Positions 1 through 12,371 of a DNA stretch of 64,000 nt are shown here, piece after piece; the stretch's first letter is position 1, and every line of letters begins with the position of its first letter. The notes beneath the pieces were generated by a model. That model did no database searches and was not told where the DNA came from. It worked only from the letters and a program-made list of their open reading frames with translations. The DNA comes from Theobroma cacao (Eukaryota; Streptophyta; Magnoliopsida; Malvales; Malvaceae). The position numbers and the translations under genes are program-made. The stretch is from assembly GCF_000208745.1 (NCBI RefSeq), contig NC_030851.1, positions 15,412,655-15,476,654 on the forward strand, written 5' to 3'.

Positions 1-384
1 GCATCAGACACAACTAGAGAAAGAGCTAGAGAATATGTAGACATTAAATAAAACACAACTAGTAGACAATGTAAAATGAAAAATTCAGCAAAATAGAAGG
101 ATAACCATTCAAATAAGCATAACAATAGAACAGGAATGTAACCAAACTGATGATTAACATAAGGAGTTGTTCACAAGGATAAAATAGCATAAAGCATAAA
201 GTAATCCAAAATTTGGTCGCCAATGACTGGTTAACAGCAGTACATAAAATTTGAAGGAAACAAAATGCTAGACAATGTCAGTGATCAAGAATGATGGAAA
301 TTGCATGACAATGGGGCCATCTAATCAGAGGAAAGCAAGAGGAGCTGAGAAGAAGTAATGTCCCATGTGATAAGCTCAAGATGG
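1..384. other. 3' non-coding part of the copia element
   Basis: No supported gene. On the minus strand this follows the ORF3 stop codons and should be the untranslated stretch leading to the polypurine tract and 3' LTR. No purine-rich PPT is seen before the window edge. Confidence 0.4.
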
Positions 385-1493
385 TGGTGGTGGAAAGTGA
401 GTGCAGAATTGCTCCTCAAACAGTTGCTGACAATGAAGTAACTCACAGTTCTATGCCTCCAAAGCATCTAACTTGGTAACTACATGAGCATCCATAGATT
501 TCATAAAAGATAATAGTCGATTATAGGCTTACTCATTGTCAAAGGTAATGGACATGGGTGGAAAGGTAAGGCTAACACTTGGGTGGACATTCGGACTTGC
601 ACTAGGGGCTGCACAAGAGGTGACACTAGGTTCAGCAAATGTGTCCTTATTACCTTCATCCCTATCAATATCAGGTTTGTTGATGGTTTCTTTACGGATC
701 CAAGAATGGTTGACATACACAAATCCAAGTTTGTTGATGGCATGCTCATTGATCTTTTTATGCATGGCATGTTGTTTAGATAACTCACACCTAGTGTTTA
801 TTCCCACGGAGTCAATGACAATACTAATGGCCATGCCATAAAGAAGGGTCTTCCTAGACTTGTTTATGATTTTAAACAGATCATCATGAACTTGGCTATT
901 AACATGTTAGTTGGATTTGATACGATACAGGAACCAAAAATCCTCACTCTTTATCGTGGAGTAATTTGTGCCATGAAGGCGAAGAGTATGGGACACGATA
1001 AGGTAAAGAATACAATCATAAAAGGAGAGACGCTTGAAATTGGTTGTATTCTTTTCATTGGTGGGAAGGTACGTATACACAGTAGATAAAACCTTATTTG
1101 ACATGACCCTCTCGACATAGCCCAAATCCCCCTAATGGTTATTAAAGTCTAAGATAGAGTCTAGGGTGTGTTGATCGACCATGATTTTCTTACCCATGAC
1201 ATAGGTACAGAACTTATCAGTATGTTCTACGAGTTTGTTATCCTTATAGTCTTGAAATTTAGTGGTTGAATTAAAGTAAAATACCCTAACTAAGTCGACA
1301 TAGTAAGTACTATTCATGGACAGGTAATTGAGCCAGTCTAGTTCTCAAAAATTATCAAGATATGGAAAATTAATGCTTTGGAGATAGTGAAAGTCAATTA
1401 CTCATCTCGGCTTGAAGTCCCGTTTGGTGTAATCCTTCACAAAGTATCATTCCAAGGAGGATAAAAGAAGTTTTGCTTCAAGGAACTGTAGTT
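385..1493 (-). pseudogene. ORF3 of the copia element, main part (plant transposon protein-like)
   Basis: Conceptual translation on the minus strand, with stops and at least one frameshift, gives a protein collinear with the ORF at 35546-36704 on the plus strand. Shared landmarks, in order, are DFHYL...NFPYLDNF against DLDFLEEFGFPYIENF, VRVFYFN against FYTN, TYVMGKKI against TYVMGRALKI, LYLIVSHTLR against SHLIISRTLR, and YGMAISIVIDSVGIN against YGQVITQILTHVNID followed by SWIRK or TWVHK. This pattern matches, from memory, the 'putative plant transposon protein' domain family, whose function is unknown. A Pro/Ser-rich tail and a short helical C-terminus (about 385-530) follow. The start codon lies at 12371-12369, beyond the gypsy insertion. 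The family name is an inference; the similarity between the two copies is seen directly. Confidence 0.65.
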
Positions 1494-4329
1494 TGTAAAA
1501 CCCAACCCTATAAACACATGTCATGACATACATGCACTGAGTACCATGTTATTATGCTAGGAAAGTCCTAAGAATAGACGAAACCCGGTATTGTACCTAA
1601 CGGTACACTTAAGTTGATTTAACCTCGAACTAGTTCAAATAGGAATCGTATGATGAAATTTAATATTTTACAGTCTAGGAATGACTAAAAATGATTGTTC
1701 GGAGTTCGAGGATTCATTTGGGGTAAAATTGGAAATTTTGATCTTCAGGGGCAAAATCGTAATTTTGCCACCCGTGGACAAAATTTGAGATTTTGAGAGA
1801 ATTTAAATCAAATTTGACAAATTAGGGAATGGTATGAGTATAAGGGATGAAAAATATGCCTATGGGCAATTTTTCAGTTTTTTGGGCAAAAATGTAATTT
1901 TTCACTTTTACGGGGGTAAAAGTGTAAATTTCAAAAATTACTCCACCAAGACTTTGGATAAGTCTGAGAATTTTATCTAAGCTATGGATATGTGGGACAA
2001 GTGTATGGTGAAAATTTGGAAACAAATGGATGAAATTTTAAAAATAGGCCAATGGGAAAATGACACATGGCATTTTTTTTAATGGTTTAATATTATTTTA
2101 ATGAAAAGTCAGCCCATTTAAACCCCATATTAGGTGCTGGCCGGCCATAAGGAAAGAACAAGAGAGAAAATAGAGAGGAAAGGAAGAAAAGAGAAAAACA
2201 AAGGAAAACTAGAAAATTCAAAGGAGAAATCACGTTTTTCACCCGTTTACGCGTCTAACGGTAAGATTTTTCGTCTTTAGCTTGATTTCTACCTTTCTTA
2301 TGCCTTTGTTTCCATTTAGCATGCTTGAGGAGAGAGATCAAAAAGTGATATCAAGGGCTGGACGAAATTCTAGGGGAGAGAAATTGAAATTTTTAGGTTT
2401 TGATTTTTAGTTAAATTGATAGTTTTAGTTAGTTAAATGTGTTTAGAAATTAAATTGGGCAAGAAATCATTAAATTTTCACAATACCCACTCTTGGCTGG
2501 ATGCTCAATGCTGTACAATGATGATGAATTGATTTTATTCTAAGGAAAATGAAGAGAAAATGATGAAAAACGATTAAACGTGATAGAAAAACAAAGTAGA
2601 AAATTAACCGAGTTAATGTCCCATTTTTGGCCGAATTTTCCAAGGAAGGGAGTGAGCTGATTTTGTTGTTTTTAGAAGGTTATTGGCTGATATTTAATGG
2701 TTAGAAATGTTGGAGAGAGAATGGGATGATTTAGAGCTAAAATGGAGCGCGTTAGCAATTTATCGGGCAAAGTGCCAAAAATAGGTTAATACCGCGTTTA
2801 AGCCGTTTTAGGCTATTGCATTTCATACCATGCATTAGTATAGGATTTAAGTTAATTATATAGTGATTTAGCATCAATGTGATGAATTGTGTAAATTTTT
2901 GTAATGTGTCTAGGAGGAGAGCCTTCCGGAAAAGGCAAAGAAGTCGTACCCGACGAGTAGTGATCGGGGCGCTTAGAAAGCTTTTAGTTTGTACAAACGG
3001 TGAGTAAACTTATTATTATTGTAAATTATCTAGAGTTTATTTTTAAATGCCCTTTATGTATTTTATGAAATGAAAACGAGATTAAAACGGGATTTTTTAT
3101 GTTTTAGGAATAAATGTGACAAATAAAAATATATTGTATTGATTATGAAATTGAGTAATTGGAGGCTGCAAATTGACTTGAAAAATATATATTTTCCTAG
3201 GAATGGCTTATGAGAAATGAGTATATGTGGCTATATTTTGTGAGTGCATTGGGAAATTTATGTAAGTTGTTTTTACTATGCAGGCTGGATAAATAAATAA
3301 AAGCCACGTTATACTGTCGAAATTTTATTAAAATTGGTGGGTTAGTCACTGCAGTGACGGGTTTCCGTGGACTGCCTATTAGAGGGGCACGGTAAACCCA
3401 GTTATATAGTTACTCCGGTTGTAGAGGCGAGGAGGGTAACTCCCGGGGTAGTATTAGAGCTCACTTCACGTCGAACCCCCACGTGAATGTGTAACTCGGC
3501 CAACGCCAAGGAACGGCTGGTTTTAAAAATAAAAATGTGTTTCACGTGTGAATATTTTAACACCCTTGGCGGACTCGGTTAGATGCCTCGGCCAAGGTAT
3601 CCCCGAGGATTAGTTTTGGCTTGAGCCTTGTTTTTTAATAAAAGACATAAGCCTTAACAACTGTTTTGGTAAATTACAAATATTTTATGGTTTAAGGAAT
3701 AAATTGAAAACCTTATGAAATGGTTTGTGATTTGTTGTTTAAACTTGCCTCCATGTTACTCGCCTTTAGATATTTATGATAATGTCTGTTTACTCATTGG
3801 GATTGCAAAATCTCACCCACCTCTTTTCCAAACATTTCAGGTCTATGGTAGCTTGTAGATACTTTATTTTGTCGAGAATTCCAGTTGACATCTTTATCTC
3901 ATAGACAGTAGGTTACTATCACCAATACTTGGTGTATTTTGGGCCACTTGTCATTGTAATTATTATTGTACATTATAACTTTGTAAATTATTGTATGTAT
4001 GAATTTAATTTACTTCCAAGTTATAAAAGATTTCTTACACGTATTTCTATAAATATTGTTTTATATAAAAATCTTATATTTTAATCAATATTTTGAATAG
4101 TAATATTTGTCTATAAATCCTTTTAAAATATTTTTGTCTTTTGATTTACTTGAGCTGGAAACTATTGAAAATTGTTTAAAATGGAATGTTTAAAAACGAT
4201 TTCTCACAGAAAAGGCAAGAAACTGATATGTAAGCCTTGCAGGGTTCTGATTGGCATTTCGGGTAATGAGTGTCAATCGGGACGTCGTGGCGGTTGTCAT
4301 GGGTCCGAGGGAGGTTCCGGGTCGTGACA
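1494..4329 (+). repeat. 5' LTR of the Tekay element
   Basis: It begins TGTAAAACCCAACCC, ends GGTCGTGACA and is matched along its length by 9440-12273. The next bases hold the primer binding site. No gene inside; ORFs here are chance. Confidence 0.93.
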
Positions 4330-4529
4330 ATTCTATTGGTATCAGAGCTTTCGGTTTAAAAGCTTATGGTTTTGAAAAAAGTTTTTGATTTTTAAAGTTT
4401 TTGAATTTAAAGTTATTTTTAAAATAATTTACAATGTTAGTGTGGCCCAGTTAAGATTAGTTAGTTGCATGTAGTTGCATATAGAGCCTTAAGTCATCTA
4501 AACAAATTTCGTTCTTTTTGTAGATCATT
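4330..4529 (+). other. Leader between PBS and gag
   Basis: Untranslated leader of the Tekay element. Contains no gene; the gag start codon follows at 4530. Confidence 0.6.
4337..4348 (+). promoter_or_regulatory. Primer binding site, initiator tRNA-Met
   Basis: TGGTATCAGAGC, 7 bases after the LTR end, matches the complement of the 3' end of plant initiator tRNA-Met. It primes minus-strand DNA synthesis. Confidence 0.9.
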
Positions 4530-6485
4530 ATGCCTCCTCGACGTGAGCTACCACCTATCACTAGATCTACTGGTAGGGGAAGAGGTCGCCCTAGACAAAG
4601 TTGATCGGATTCCATAGAAGAAGAGTCGGCTGCGTCTTCTTTTAGAGCAGTTCCTACTGCTGAGTCTACGGACATTCCTGTACCTCCTTCACCACCTGTT
4701 GCTACTCTTGGCGTACCTACCATGACACCTGAGGCAACTCAGGCATTAGCGGCTTTTCTTGCTGCTCTTACGGGTCAGGCTCAGGCTGGTCCAGTTCCAC
4801 CCGCTGTTTTCTCTATAACAGCCCCAGTACCACCACCTCCTATTCCACCCCAAACACTGGACGTCTCCATTTCTAAAAAATTGAAGGAAGCTAGATAGTT
4901 AGGTTGCGTCTCGTTTATTGGTGAGTTGGATGCGACCACAGCTAAGGATTGGGTTATTCAGGTGTCGGAGACACTGACAAATATGTGATTAGATGATGAG
5001 ATGAAATTAAAGGTGGCTACACGGTTATTTGAGAAGAGAGCCCGTACCTGGTGGAATTCAGTAAAGTCTCGCTCTCCTATACAGTTGACTTGGACGAATT
5101 TCCTCTGAGAGTTTGATGGTCAGTACTACACCTATTTTCATCAGAAAGAGAAAAATAGAGAATTTTTGAGTTTGAAACAAGGGAACATGACCATTGAGGA
5201 GTATGAAACTCGTTTTAACGAGCTGATGTTGTATGTACCTGATTTGGTGAGATTGGAGCAAGATCAGGTAAACTACTTTGAGGAGGGACTCTGTAATGAG
5301 ATACGAGAGCGTATGATAGTGACTGGCAAAGAGTCATATAAGGAAGTTGTGCAGATGGCCTTATGGGCTGAGAAGCTTGCCACTGAGAATAGACGGATCC
5401 GAGCTAAGTTCGCAAAGAGAAGGAATCCGCCTACGTTCTCGAGTCAGTCTTCAAAGAAAGGCAGAGATTCGACATCTGCTGTAAGAAGTACTACCTCAGC
5501 GTCTGTGGCATCCACTAGACCTTCATCTCAGTAGTCACAGTCGAGATATTCTAGATTTGATCGACTAGTGATGAATAGTCAGGGGAGGACTTCAGGAGGA
5601 TTGGACAGATGCTGTAATTACGGAGGATTTCATGTTGGGTCATGTAGACAACTTGTGAAGTGTTTTCAATGCCTCTAACAAGGGCATATCAAGAGAGATT
5701 GTCCTCAGTTGAGACGGGGTACAGTAGCTACTTCTACTCCTCCGACTAGTCCTAGTATACCGCGGAGAGACACTTCGGGATCACAGTTCATACAGGGCCC
5801 AGTGATACGATTAGGCATGAGGAGTAATACCCTAGAGCAGCCATCTTCTAGACCTCAGCCCCAGATTTTGACCAAGATTTTTGTAGTGACTGAGGATGAA
5901 GCCCGAGTTCGACCTAGCACAGTGACAGGTACTATGATTGTGTTTGATAGAGATGCACATGTTTTGATAGATTCAGGCTTCGATAGATCATACGTGAGCA
6001 TATCATTTGCATCATTCTCGGATAGGAACCTGTCACCATTAGAGGAAGAGATTGTAGTGCATACTCCTCTAGGCGAGCGGTTAGTAAGAAATACATATTT
6101 TAGAGATTGTGGTATTAAAGTTGGGGAAGAAAAATTTATGGGTGATTTAATCCCTTTGGAGATTCAGGACTTTGATTTGATCTTGGGTATGGATTGGTTG
6201 TCCACTCATCGAGCAAAAGTGGATTGCTTTAAGAAAGAAGTGATTCTCCAAAGTTTAGAGGGAGCAGAAGTTGTATTTACGGGGGAGCGTCGAGTATTAC
6301 CGTATTGTGTAATCTCAGCCCTCAAAGTTTTGAAATTGGTACGAAAGGGATATCCGGCATACTTGGCTCATGTGATTGATATATCGAGGGAGGAACCTAA
6401 GTTAGAGAATGTCCCCATAATAAGTGAGTTCCCTGATGTATTTCCTGATGAATTACCGGGACTTCCTCCCGATCGTGAGTTATAA
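4530..6485 (+). pseudogene. gag-protease region of the Tekay element
   Basis: One reading frame runs from ATG 4530 (MPPRRELPPITRS) to 6485, interrupted by six stops at 4602, 4896, 4986, 5106, 5532 and 5676. In order it has a basic N-terminus, a Pro/Ala-rich stretch, the retrotransposon Gag core (about 4905-5340, with TTAKDWV, ARTWW and FxEFDGQYY), a coiled coil, a zinc knuckle CFQC...GHIKRDC whose sixth residue is a stop, and an aspartic protease with VLIDSGFDRSYVS. The usual DSGA is DSGF here. All six internal stops are one C-to-T change from CAG, CAA or CGA. The paralogue at 53839-54606 still reads Gln at two of these positions (EARQ and CDQLGH). The ATG is supported by the matching start MSPRREQPPFTRS in that paralogue. 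Confidence 0.88.
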
Positions 6486-7929
6486 TTCACCATTGATTTA
6501 TTTTCGGGTACTGCCCCTATCTCTATTCCTACATATAGAATGGCTCCGGTGGAGTTGAAGGAGTTGAAAGTACAATTGCAAGAGTTAGCGGACAAGGGTT
6601 TTATACGCCCTATATATCTCCGTGGGGAGCACCGATTTTATTTGTGAAAAAGAAAGATGGTACACTTCGATTATGTATAGATTACCGACAACTTAACAGA
6701 ATGACTATTAAGAACAAGTATCCGTTACCTAGGATTGATGATTTTTTCGATCAGTTACAGGGAGTTACAGTGTTTTCTAAGATTGATCTGAGGTCTGGGT
6801 ATCATCAGTTGAAGATTAAAGAATAAAATGTACCCAAGACAGCGTTCAGGACTTGGTACGATCATTATGAGTTCTTGGTCATGCCTTTCGGGTTAACTAA
6901 TGCACCAGCAGCTTTTATGGATCTCATGAACAGGGTGTTCCACCCTTGGACAAGTTTGTTATTGTGTTCATTGATGATATCCTGGTTTACTCAAGAGATA
7001 ATGATGAGCATGCTAACCACTTGCGTATACTATTACAGACTTTGCGGGAAAGACAGTTGTATGCAAAGTTTTCGAAGTATGAGTTTTGGTTACAAGAAGT
7101 GGTATTCTTGGGACACGTAGTATTGAGAGCTAGAATATATGTTGATCCCAAAAAGATAAAGGCAATTTTATAATGGGAGCAACTTAAGACAGTGACGGAG
7201 ATTCGTAGTTTCCTCGGATTAGTAGGTTATTATCAGAGGTTTGTTCAAGGGTTTTCCTTAATAGCAGCTCCTTTGACTCGTCTAACTTGTAAGGGAGTTA
7301 AGTTTGAGTGGGATGATGTTTGTGAGAATCGATTTCAGGAGCTAAAGAACCGGTTAAACTCTGCTCCCGTTTTAACACTTCCTGTAAGTGGTAAGGGATT
7401 TATGGTGTACAGTGATGCATCTAAGTTGGGGTTAGGGTGTGTGTTGATGCAGGATGAGAAAGTAATAGCTTATGCTTCCCGGCAGTTGAAGAAGCATGAA
7501 GCAAATTACCCTACCCATGATTTAGAGTTAGCAGCAGTGGTGTTTGCTTTAAAAATCTGGAGGCATTACTTGTATGGTGAGCATTGTCGGATATTTACGG
7601 ATCACAAGAGTTTAAAATATTTGCTCACTCAGAAAGAGTTTAATTTGAGGCAAAGGCGATGGTTGGAGTTGATAAAAGATTATGACTTGGTGATAGACTA
7701 TCATCCGGGAAAGGCGAACGTTGTAGCTGATGCCTTAAGTTGTAAGTCTTCATCGTCTTTAGCCACACTTCAAAGTTGTTATTTTCCAGCATTATTAGAG
7801 ATGAAATCTCTTAGGGTCCAGTTGAGAAATGGTGAGGATGGATCCTTATTGGCAAGCTTCATTGTGCGACCTTCGTTACTTAATCAGATCAAGGACATTA
7901 AGAGGTCTGATGATGACTTAAGAAAATAA
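6486..7929 (+). pseudogene. Reverse transcriptase and RNase H, Tekay element
   Basis: Typical Ty3/gypsy RT motifs appear in order: [42 protein letters not shown], the catalytic FIDDILVYS (YVDD-equivalent) and FLGH. Then RNase H with [35 protein letters not shown] and IFTDHKSL. The frame breaks near 6614 and again near 6945 by small deletions. Stops occur at 6483 (gag-pro end), 6824, 7171 and 7927. The 7171 stop fits CAA to TAA; the others look like transversions. No product can be made from this copy. Confidence 0.9.
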
Positions 7930-8923
7930 ATTCAAAAACTGACCGATGGGGGAGTTAGTGAGTTCAGATTTGGAGAGGATAACGTCTTGATGTTTAGAGA
8001 CCGAGTTTGTGTTCCTGAGGCAAACCAGTTAAGACAGGCGATCATGGAAGAAGCCCATTCATTTGCCTATGCATTACATCCTGGAAGCACCAAGATGTAT
8101 AGAACTATCAAGGAGAATTATTGGTGGCCGGGTATGAAGCGAGACGTAGCAGAATTCGTAGCTAAGTGTCTCGTATGTCAGCAAGTTAAGGCGGAGCATT
8201 AGAGGCCAGCAGGTACACTTCAATCTTTACTTATTCCTGAGTGGAAATGGGAGCATATAACTATGGATTTTGTTTTGGGACTGCCGCGGACACAGAGGGG
8301 AAAAAATGCTATTTGGGTGATCGTAGATCGGTTGACTAAGTCCGCTCACTTTTTAGCAGTCCATAGTACATACTCTATTGAGAAGTTTGCTCAGCTCTAT
8401 ATAGATGAGATTGTGAGGCTACATGGAGTTCCCGTTTCTATAGTGTCAGACCGAGATCCTCGATTCACTTCTCGATTCTGGCCGAAATTTCAAGAAGCTC
8501 TAGAAATCAAATTGAAATTTAGCACTACTTTTCACCCACAGACGGATGGTCAGTCAGAGAGGACTATCCAGACTATGGAAAATATGTTGAGGGCTTGTGT
8601 CATGGATTTTCTTGGGAGTTGGGATAGACATTTGCCGTTAGTGGAATTTGCTTACAACAACAGCTTCTAGTCTAGCATTGGTATGGCACCGTATGAAGCT
8701 TTATATGGAAGGAAATGTCGTACTCCCTTTTGTTGGGATGAAGTGGGTGAAAGAAAGTTAGCTAGTGTGGAATTGATCGATCTAACTAATGACAAGATCA
8801 AGGTTATACAAGAAAGGCTAAAGGTAGCCCAAGATCGGCAGAAGAGCTATGCAGATAAACGGAGAAAAGACTTGGAATTTGAGATCGATGATAGAGTTTT
8901 TCTTAAGGTTTCTCCTTGGAAAG
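7930..8923 (+). pseudogene. Integrase, Tekay element
   Basis: The N-terminal zinc-binding region is visible (HPGSTKMYRTIKENYWWPGM, CLVCQQVK). The catalytic core follows with [13 protein letters not shown] and [15 protein letters not shown], then [16 protein letters not shown]. The D, D and E of the DDE triad are therefore present. Stops at 8200 and 8668 each fit CAG to TAG. The reading frame breaks at 8924, where an 85-bp insertion interrupts SPWKG-VIQF. Confidence 0.9.
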
Positions 8924-9008
8924 GTAATAATCTGAATGCTTTGTGGTATTAAGTTTTATTTGATTATATTATTGTGGTAAATTATGATATCTTGTTGGAT
9001 AATGAAAG
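8924..9008 (+). other. 85-bp intron-like insertion in integrase
   Basis: Removing these 85 bp restores the integrase-to-tail frame (SPWK then [15 protein letters not shown]). The segment starts GT and ends AG, is strongly AT-rich and has in-frame stops. A 7-bp direct repeat GAAAGGT lies at each border (8919-8925 and 9004-9010). Either a spliceosomal-type intron or a small insertion with a 7-bp target duplication fits. Which one is not decidable here. Confidence 0.7.
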
Positions 9009-9400
9009 GTGTGATTCAGTTTGCAAAGCGAGGAAAGCTCAATCCGAGATACATTGGACCTTTTCGTATTATTGAAAGAATTGGGCCAGTGGCATATAGA
9101 CTAGAACTACCTCTGGAGTTAGATCGGATCCACAACGTTTTCCATGTCTCCATACTTAAGAAATATGTACCAGATCCCTCTCACATCCTCGAAGCACCTC
9201 CGATCGAGTTGCATGACGATTTGAAGTTCGAGGTGCAACTTGTGAGTATCTTGGATCGAAAAGATCGAGTACTGAGGAACAAGAGTATTTCAATGGTCAA
9301 AGTGTTGTGGAAAAGTGCTCGAATAAAGGAAATGACATAGGAAGTAAGGCATCATATGAGGAACTAATACCCGTATCTATTTGTCGAATCTGGTAAAGGA
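9009..9400 (+). pseudogene. Integrase C-terminus and chromodomain-like tail
   Basis: After the insertion the frame continues [31 protein letters not shown], then [14 protein letters not shown] and [12 protein letters not shown]. The last part corresponds to the chromodomain that Tekay/Del integrases use to target heterochromatin (family knowledge). A stop at 9338 fits TGG to TAG. The frame carries on as EVRHHMRN into the expected family ending, so loss is by point mutation and not truncation. Confidence 0.85.
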
Positions 9401-9439
9401 AATTTTGAGGTCAAAATTTTATTTATAGGCGGGTAGAAT
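9400..9439 (+). promoter_or_regulatory. Palindrome and polypurine tract before 3' LTR
   Basis: AAATTTTGAGGTCAAAATTT (from 9400) is an inverted repeat of nine bases around GG. A purine-rich stretch AGGCGGGTAGAA abuts the LTR at 9440. The same palindrome sits beside the PPT of the element at 48704-56932. Confidence 0.7.
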
Positions 9440-12273
9440 TGTAAACCCCAACCCTATAAACACATGTCATGACATACATGCACTGAGTAGCATGTTATTA
9501 CGCTAGGAAAGTCATAAGAATAGACGAAACCCGATTTTGTACCTAACGGTACACTTGAGTTGATTTAACCTCGAACTAGTTCAAATAGGAATCGTAGGAT
9601 GAAATTTAATATTTTATAGTCCAGGAATGACTAAAAAAGATTGTTCGGAGTTCGAGGGTTCATTTGGGATAAAATTGGAAATTTTGATGTTCAGGGGTAA
9701 AATCGTAATTTTACCACCCGCAGATAAAATTTGAGATTTGGAGAGAATTTAGATCAAATTTGACAAATTGGGAAATGGTATGAGTATGAGGGATGAAAAA
9801 TATGTCTATGGGTAATTTTTCAATTTTTTGGGCAAAAATGTAATTTTTCACTTTTACGGGGGTAAAAGTGTAAATTTCAAAAATTACTCCACCAAGACTT
9901 TGGATAAGTCTGAGAATTTTATCTAAGCTATGGATATGTGGGACAAGTGTATGGTGAAAATTTGGAAACAAATGGATGAAATTTTAAAAACGGGCCAATG
10001 GGAAAGTGACACATGTCATTTTTTTTAATGGTTTAATATTATTTTAATGAAAAGTCAGCCCATTTAAATCCCATATTAGGTGCTGGCCGGCCATAAGGAA
10101 AGAACAAGAGAGAAAATAGAGAGGAAAGGAAGAAAAGAGAAAAACAAAGGAAAACTAGAAAATTCAAAGGAAAAATCGCATTTTTCGCCCGCTTACGCGT
10201 CTAACGGTAAGATTTTTTTATTTTAGCTTGCTTTCTACCTTTCCTATGCCTTTATTTCCATTAAGAATGCTTGAGGAGAGAGATCAAAAAGTGAAACCAA
10301 GGGTTGGCCGAAATTCTAGGGGAGAGAATTTGAAATTTTTAGGTTTTGATTTTTAGTTAAATTGGTAGTTTTAGTTAGTTAAATGTGTATAGAGATTAAA
10401 TTGGGCAAGAAAGCATGAAATTTTCACAATACCCACCCTTGGCTGAATATGCATTGATGTACAATGATGATGAACTGATTTTTATTCTAAGAGAAGTGAA
10501 GAGAAAATGATGAAAAATGGTTAAATGTGATAGAAAAACAAAGTGAAAAATTTACCTAGTTAATGTCCCATTTTTGACCGAATTTTCCAAGAAGTAAAGT
10601 GAGCTGATTTTGGTGATTTTAGAAGGTTATTGGCTGATATTTAATGGTTAGAAATGTTGGAGAGAAAATGGGACAATTTAGAGCTAAAATGGAACGCGTT
10701 AGCAATTTATCGGGTAAAGTACCAAAAATAGGTTAATACCACGTTTAAGCCGTTTTAGACTATTGCATTTCATACCATGCATTAGTATAGGATTTAAGTC
10801 AATTATATAGTGATTTAGCATCAATGTGGTGAATTGTGTAAATTTTGTAATGTATTTAGGAGGAGAGCCTTCCGGTAAAGGTAAGGAAGTAATACCCGAC
10901 GAACAGTGATCGGGACACCTAAAAATCAGTTAATTTGTACAAACGGTGAGTAAACTTATTATTATTATAAATTATCTAGAGTTTATTTTTAAATGCTCTT
11001 TATGTATTTTATGAAATGAAAACGAGATTAAAATGGGATTTTTGATGTTTTAGAAATAAATGTGACAAATAAAAATATATTGTGTTGATTATGAAATTGA
11101 GTAATTAGAGGCTGACAATTATTTTGAAATATATATTTTCCTATGAATGGCTTATGAAATATGAGTATAGGCGGCTATATTGATAAATTGCATTGGGAAT
11201 TTATGTAAGCTGTTTTTATTATGCAGGCTGGGTAAATAAATAAAAGCCACATTATACTGTCGAAATTTTATTAAAATTGGTGGGTTTAGTCACTACAGTG
11301 ACGAGTTTTCGTGGACTGCCTATTAGAGGGACACGGTAAATCCGGTTACATAGTTACTCCGATTTTAGAGGCAAGGAGGGTAACTTCCGGGGTAGTATTA
11401 GAGCTCACTTCACGTCGAACCCCTACGTGAATGTGTAACTAGGCCAACGCCAAGGAACGACTTGTTTTAAAAATAAAAATGTGTTTCACATGTAAATATC
11501 ATAACAACCTTGGCAGACTCGGTTAGATGCCTCGGCCAAGGTATCCCTGAAGATTAGTTTTGGCTTGAGCCTTGTTTTTTAATAAAAGACATAAGTCTTA
11601 ACAACTGTTTTGGTAAATTACAAATATTTTATGGTTTAAGAAATAAATGAAAAACCTTATGAAATGGTTTGTGATTTGTTGTTTAAACTTGCCTCCATGT
11701 TACTCGCCTTTAGATATTTATGATAATGTCTGTTTACTCATTGGGATTGCAAAATCTAACCCACCTCATTTCCAAACATTTCAGGTCTGTGGTAGCTTGT
11801 AGATACCTTATTTTGTCGAGAATTCCAGTTGACATCTTTATCTCACAGACAGTAGGTTACTATCACCAATACTTGGTGTATTTTGGGCCACTTGTCATTG
11901 TAATTATTATTGTACATTATAACTTTGTAAATTATTGTATGTATGGATTTATTTTACATTCACGTTATAAAAGATTTCTTACACGTATTTTTATAAATAT
12001 TGTTTTATATAAAAATCTTATATTTTAATCAATATTTTGAATTGTAATATTTGTCTATAAATCCTTTTAAAATATTTTTGTCTTTTGATTTACTTAAGCC
12101 GAAAGCTACTGAAAATTGTTTAAAATGGAATGTTTAAAAATGATTTCTCACAAAAAAGGCAAGAAACTGATATGTAAGCCTTGCGGGGTTCTGATTGGCA
12201 TTTCGGGTATTGAGTGTCAATCGGGAAGTCGCTACGGTTGTCATGGGTCCGAGGGAGGTTTCGGGTCATGACA
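9440..12273 (+). repeat. 3' LTR of the Tekay element
   Basis: It matches 1494-4329 from TGTAAACCCCAACCC to GGGTCATGACA with scattered substitutions and one- to few-base indels. No coding content. Confidence 0.93.
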
Positions 12274-12371
12274 TAGTCGATGCATGGTGGTTGGGAAAAG
12301 GTGGAAGCATCGGGGGCTCGGGTTTAATGGCTGTAGGCAGTGGATTTTGTGCAATTGGGTCGGGAGGCCAT
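12274..12371 (-). pseudogene. ORF3 start, cut off by the gypsy insertion
   Basis: On the minus strand an ATG at 12371-12369 opens a frame MASRPNCTKSTAYSH, one stop, then TRAPDASTFSQPPCIDY. If the gypsy element and one copy of its target duplication are discounted, the frame runs on into the 1493 side as SSLKQNFFYPPWND. This fixes the ORF3 start codon and shows that the gypsy element entered ORF3 about 33 codons in. Confidence 0.6.

Larger units (their letters stand above)
1494..12273 (+). mobile_element. Full-length Tekay/Del-type Ty3/gypsy chromovirus (defective)
   Basis: Two LTRs of 2836 and 2834 bp start TGTAAA-CCCAACCC and end GGGTC-TGACA. They flank a 5.1-kb interior with a perfect tRNA-Met primer site, Gag, protease, RT, RNase H, integrase and a chromodomain-like tail. 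Flanks read TAGTT on the left and TAGTC on the right, a 5-bp target duplication with one mismatch. The order RT-RNase H-integrase-chromodomain marks a Ty3/gypsy chromovirus. The tail wording ([11 protein letters not shown]...VKVLW) is typical of the Tekay/Del clade. It is inserted in ORF3 of the copia element. At least 13 stops, two small frameshifts and an 85-bp insertion make it non-autonomous. Confidence 0.9.
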
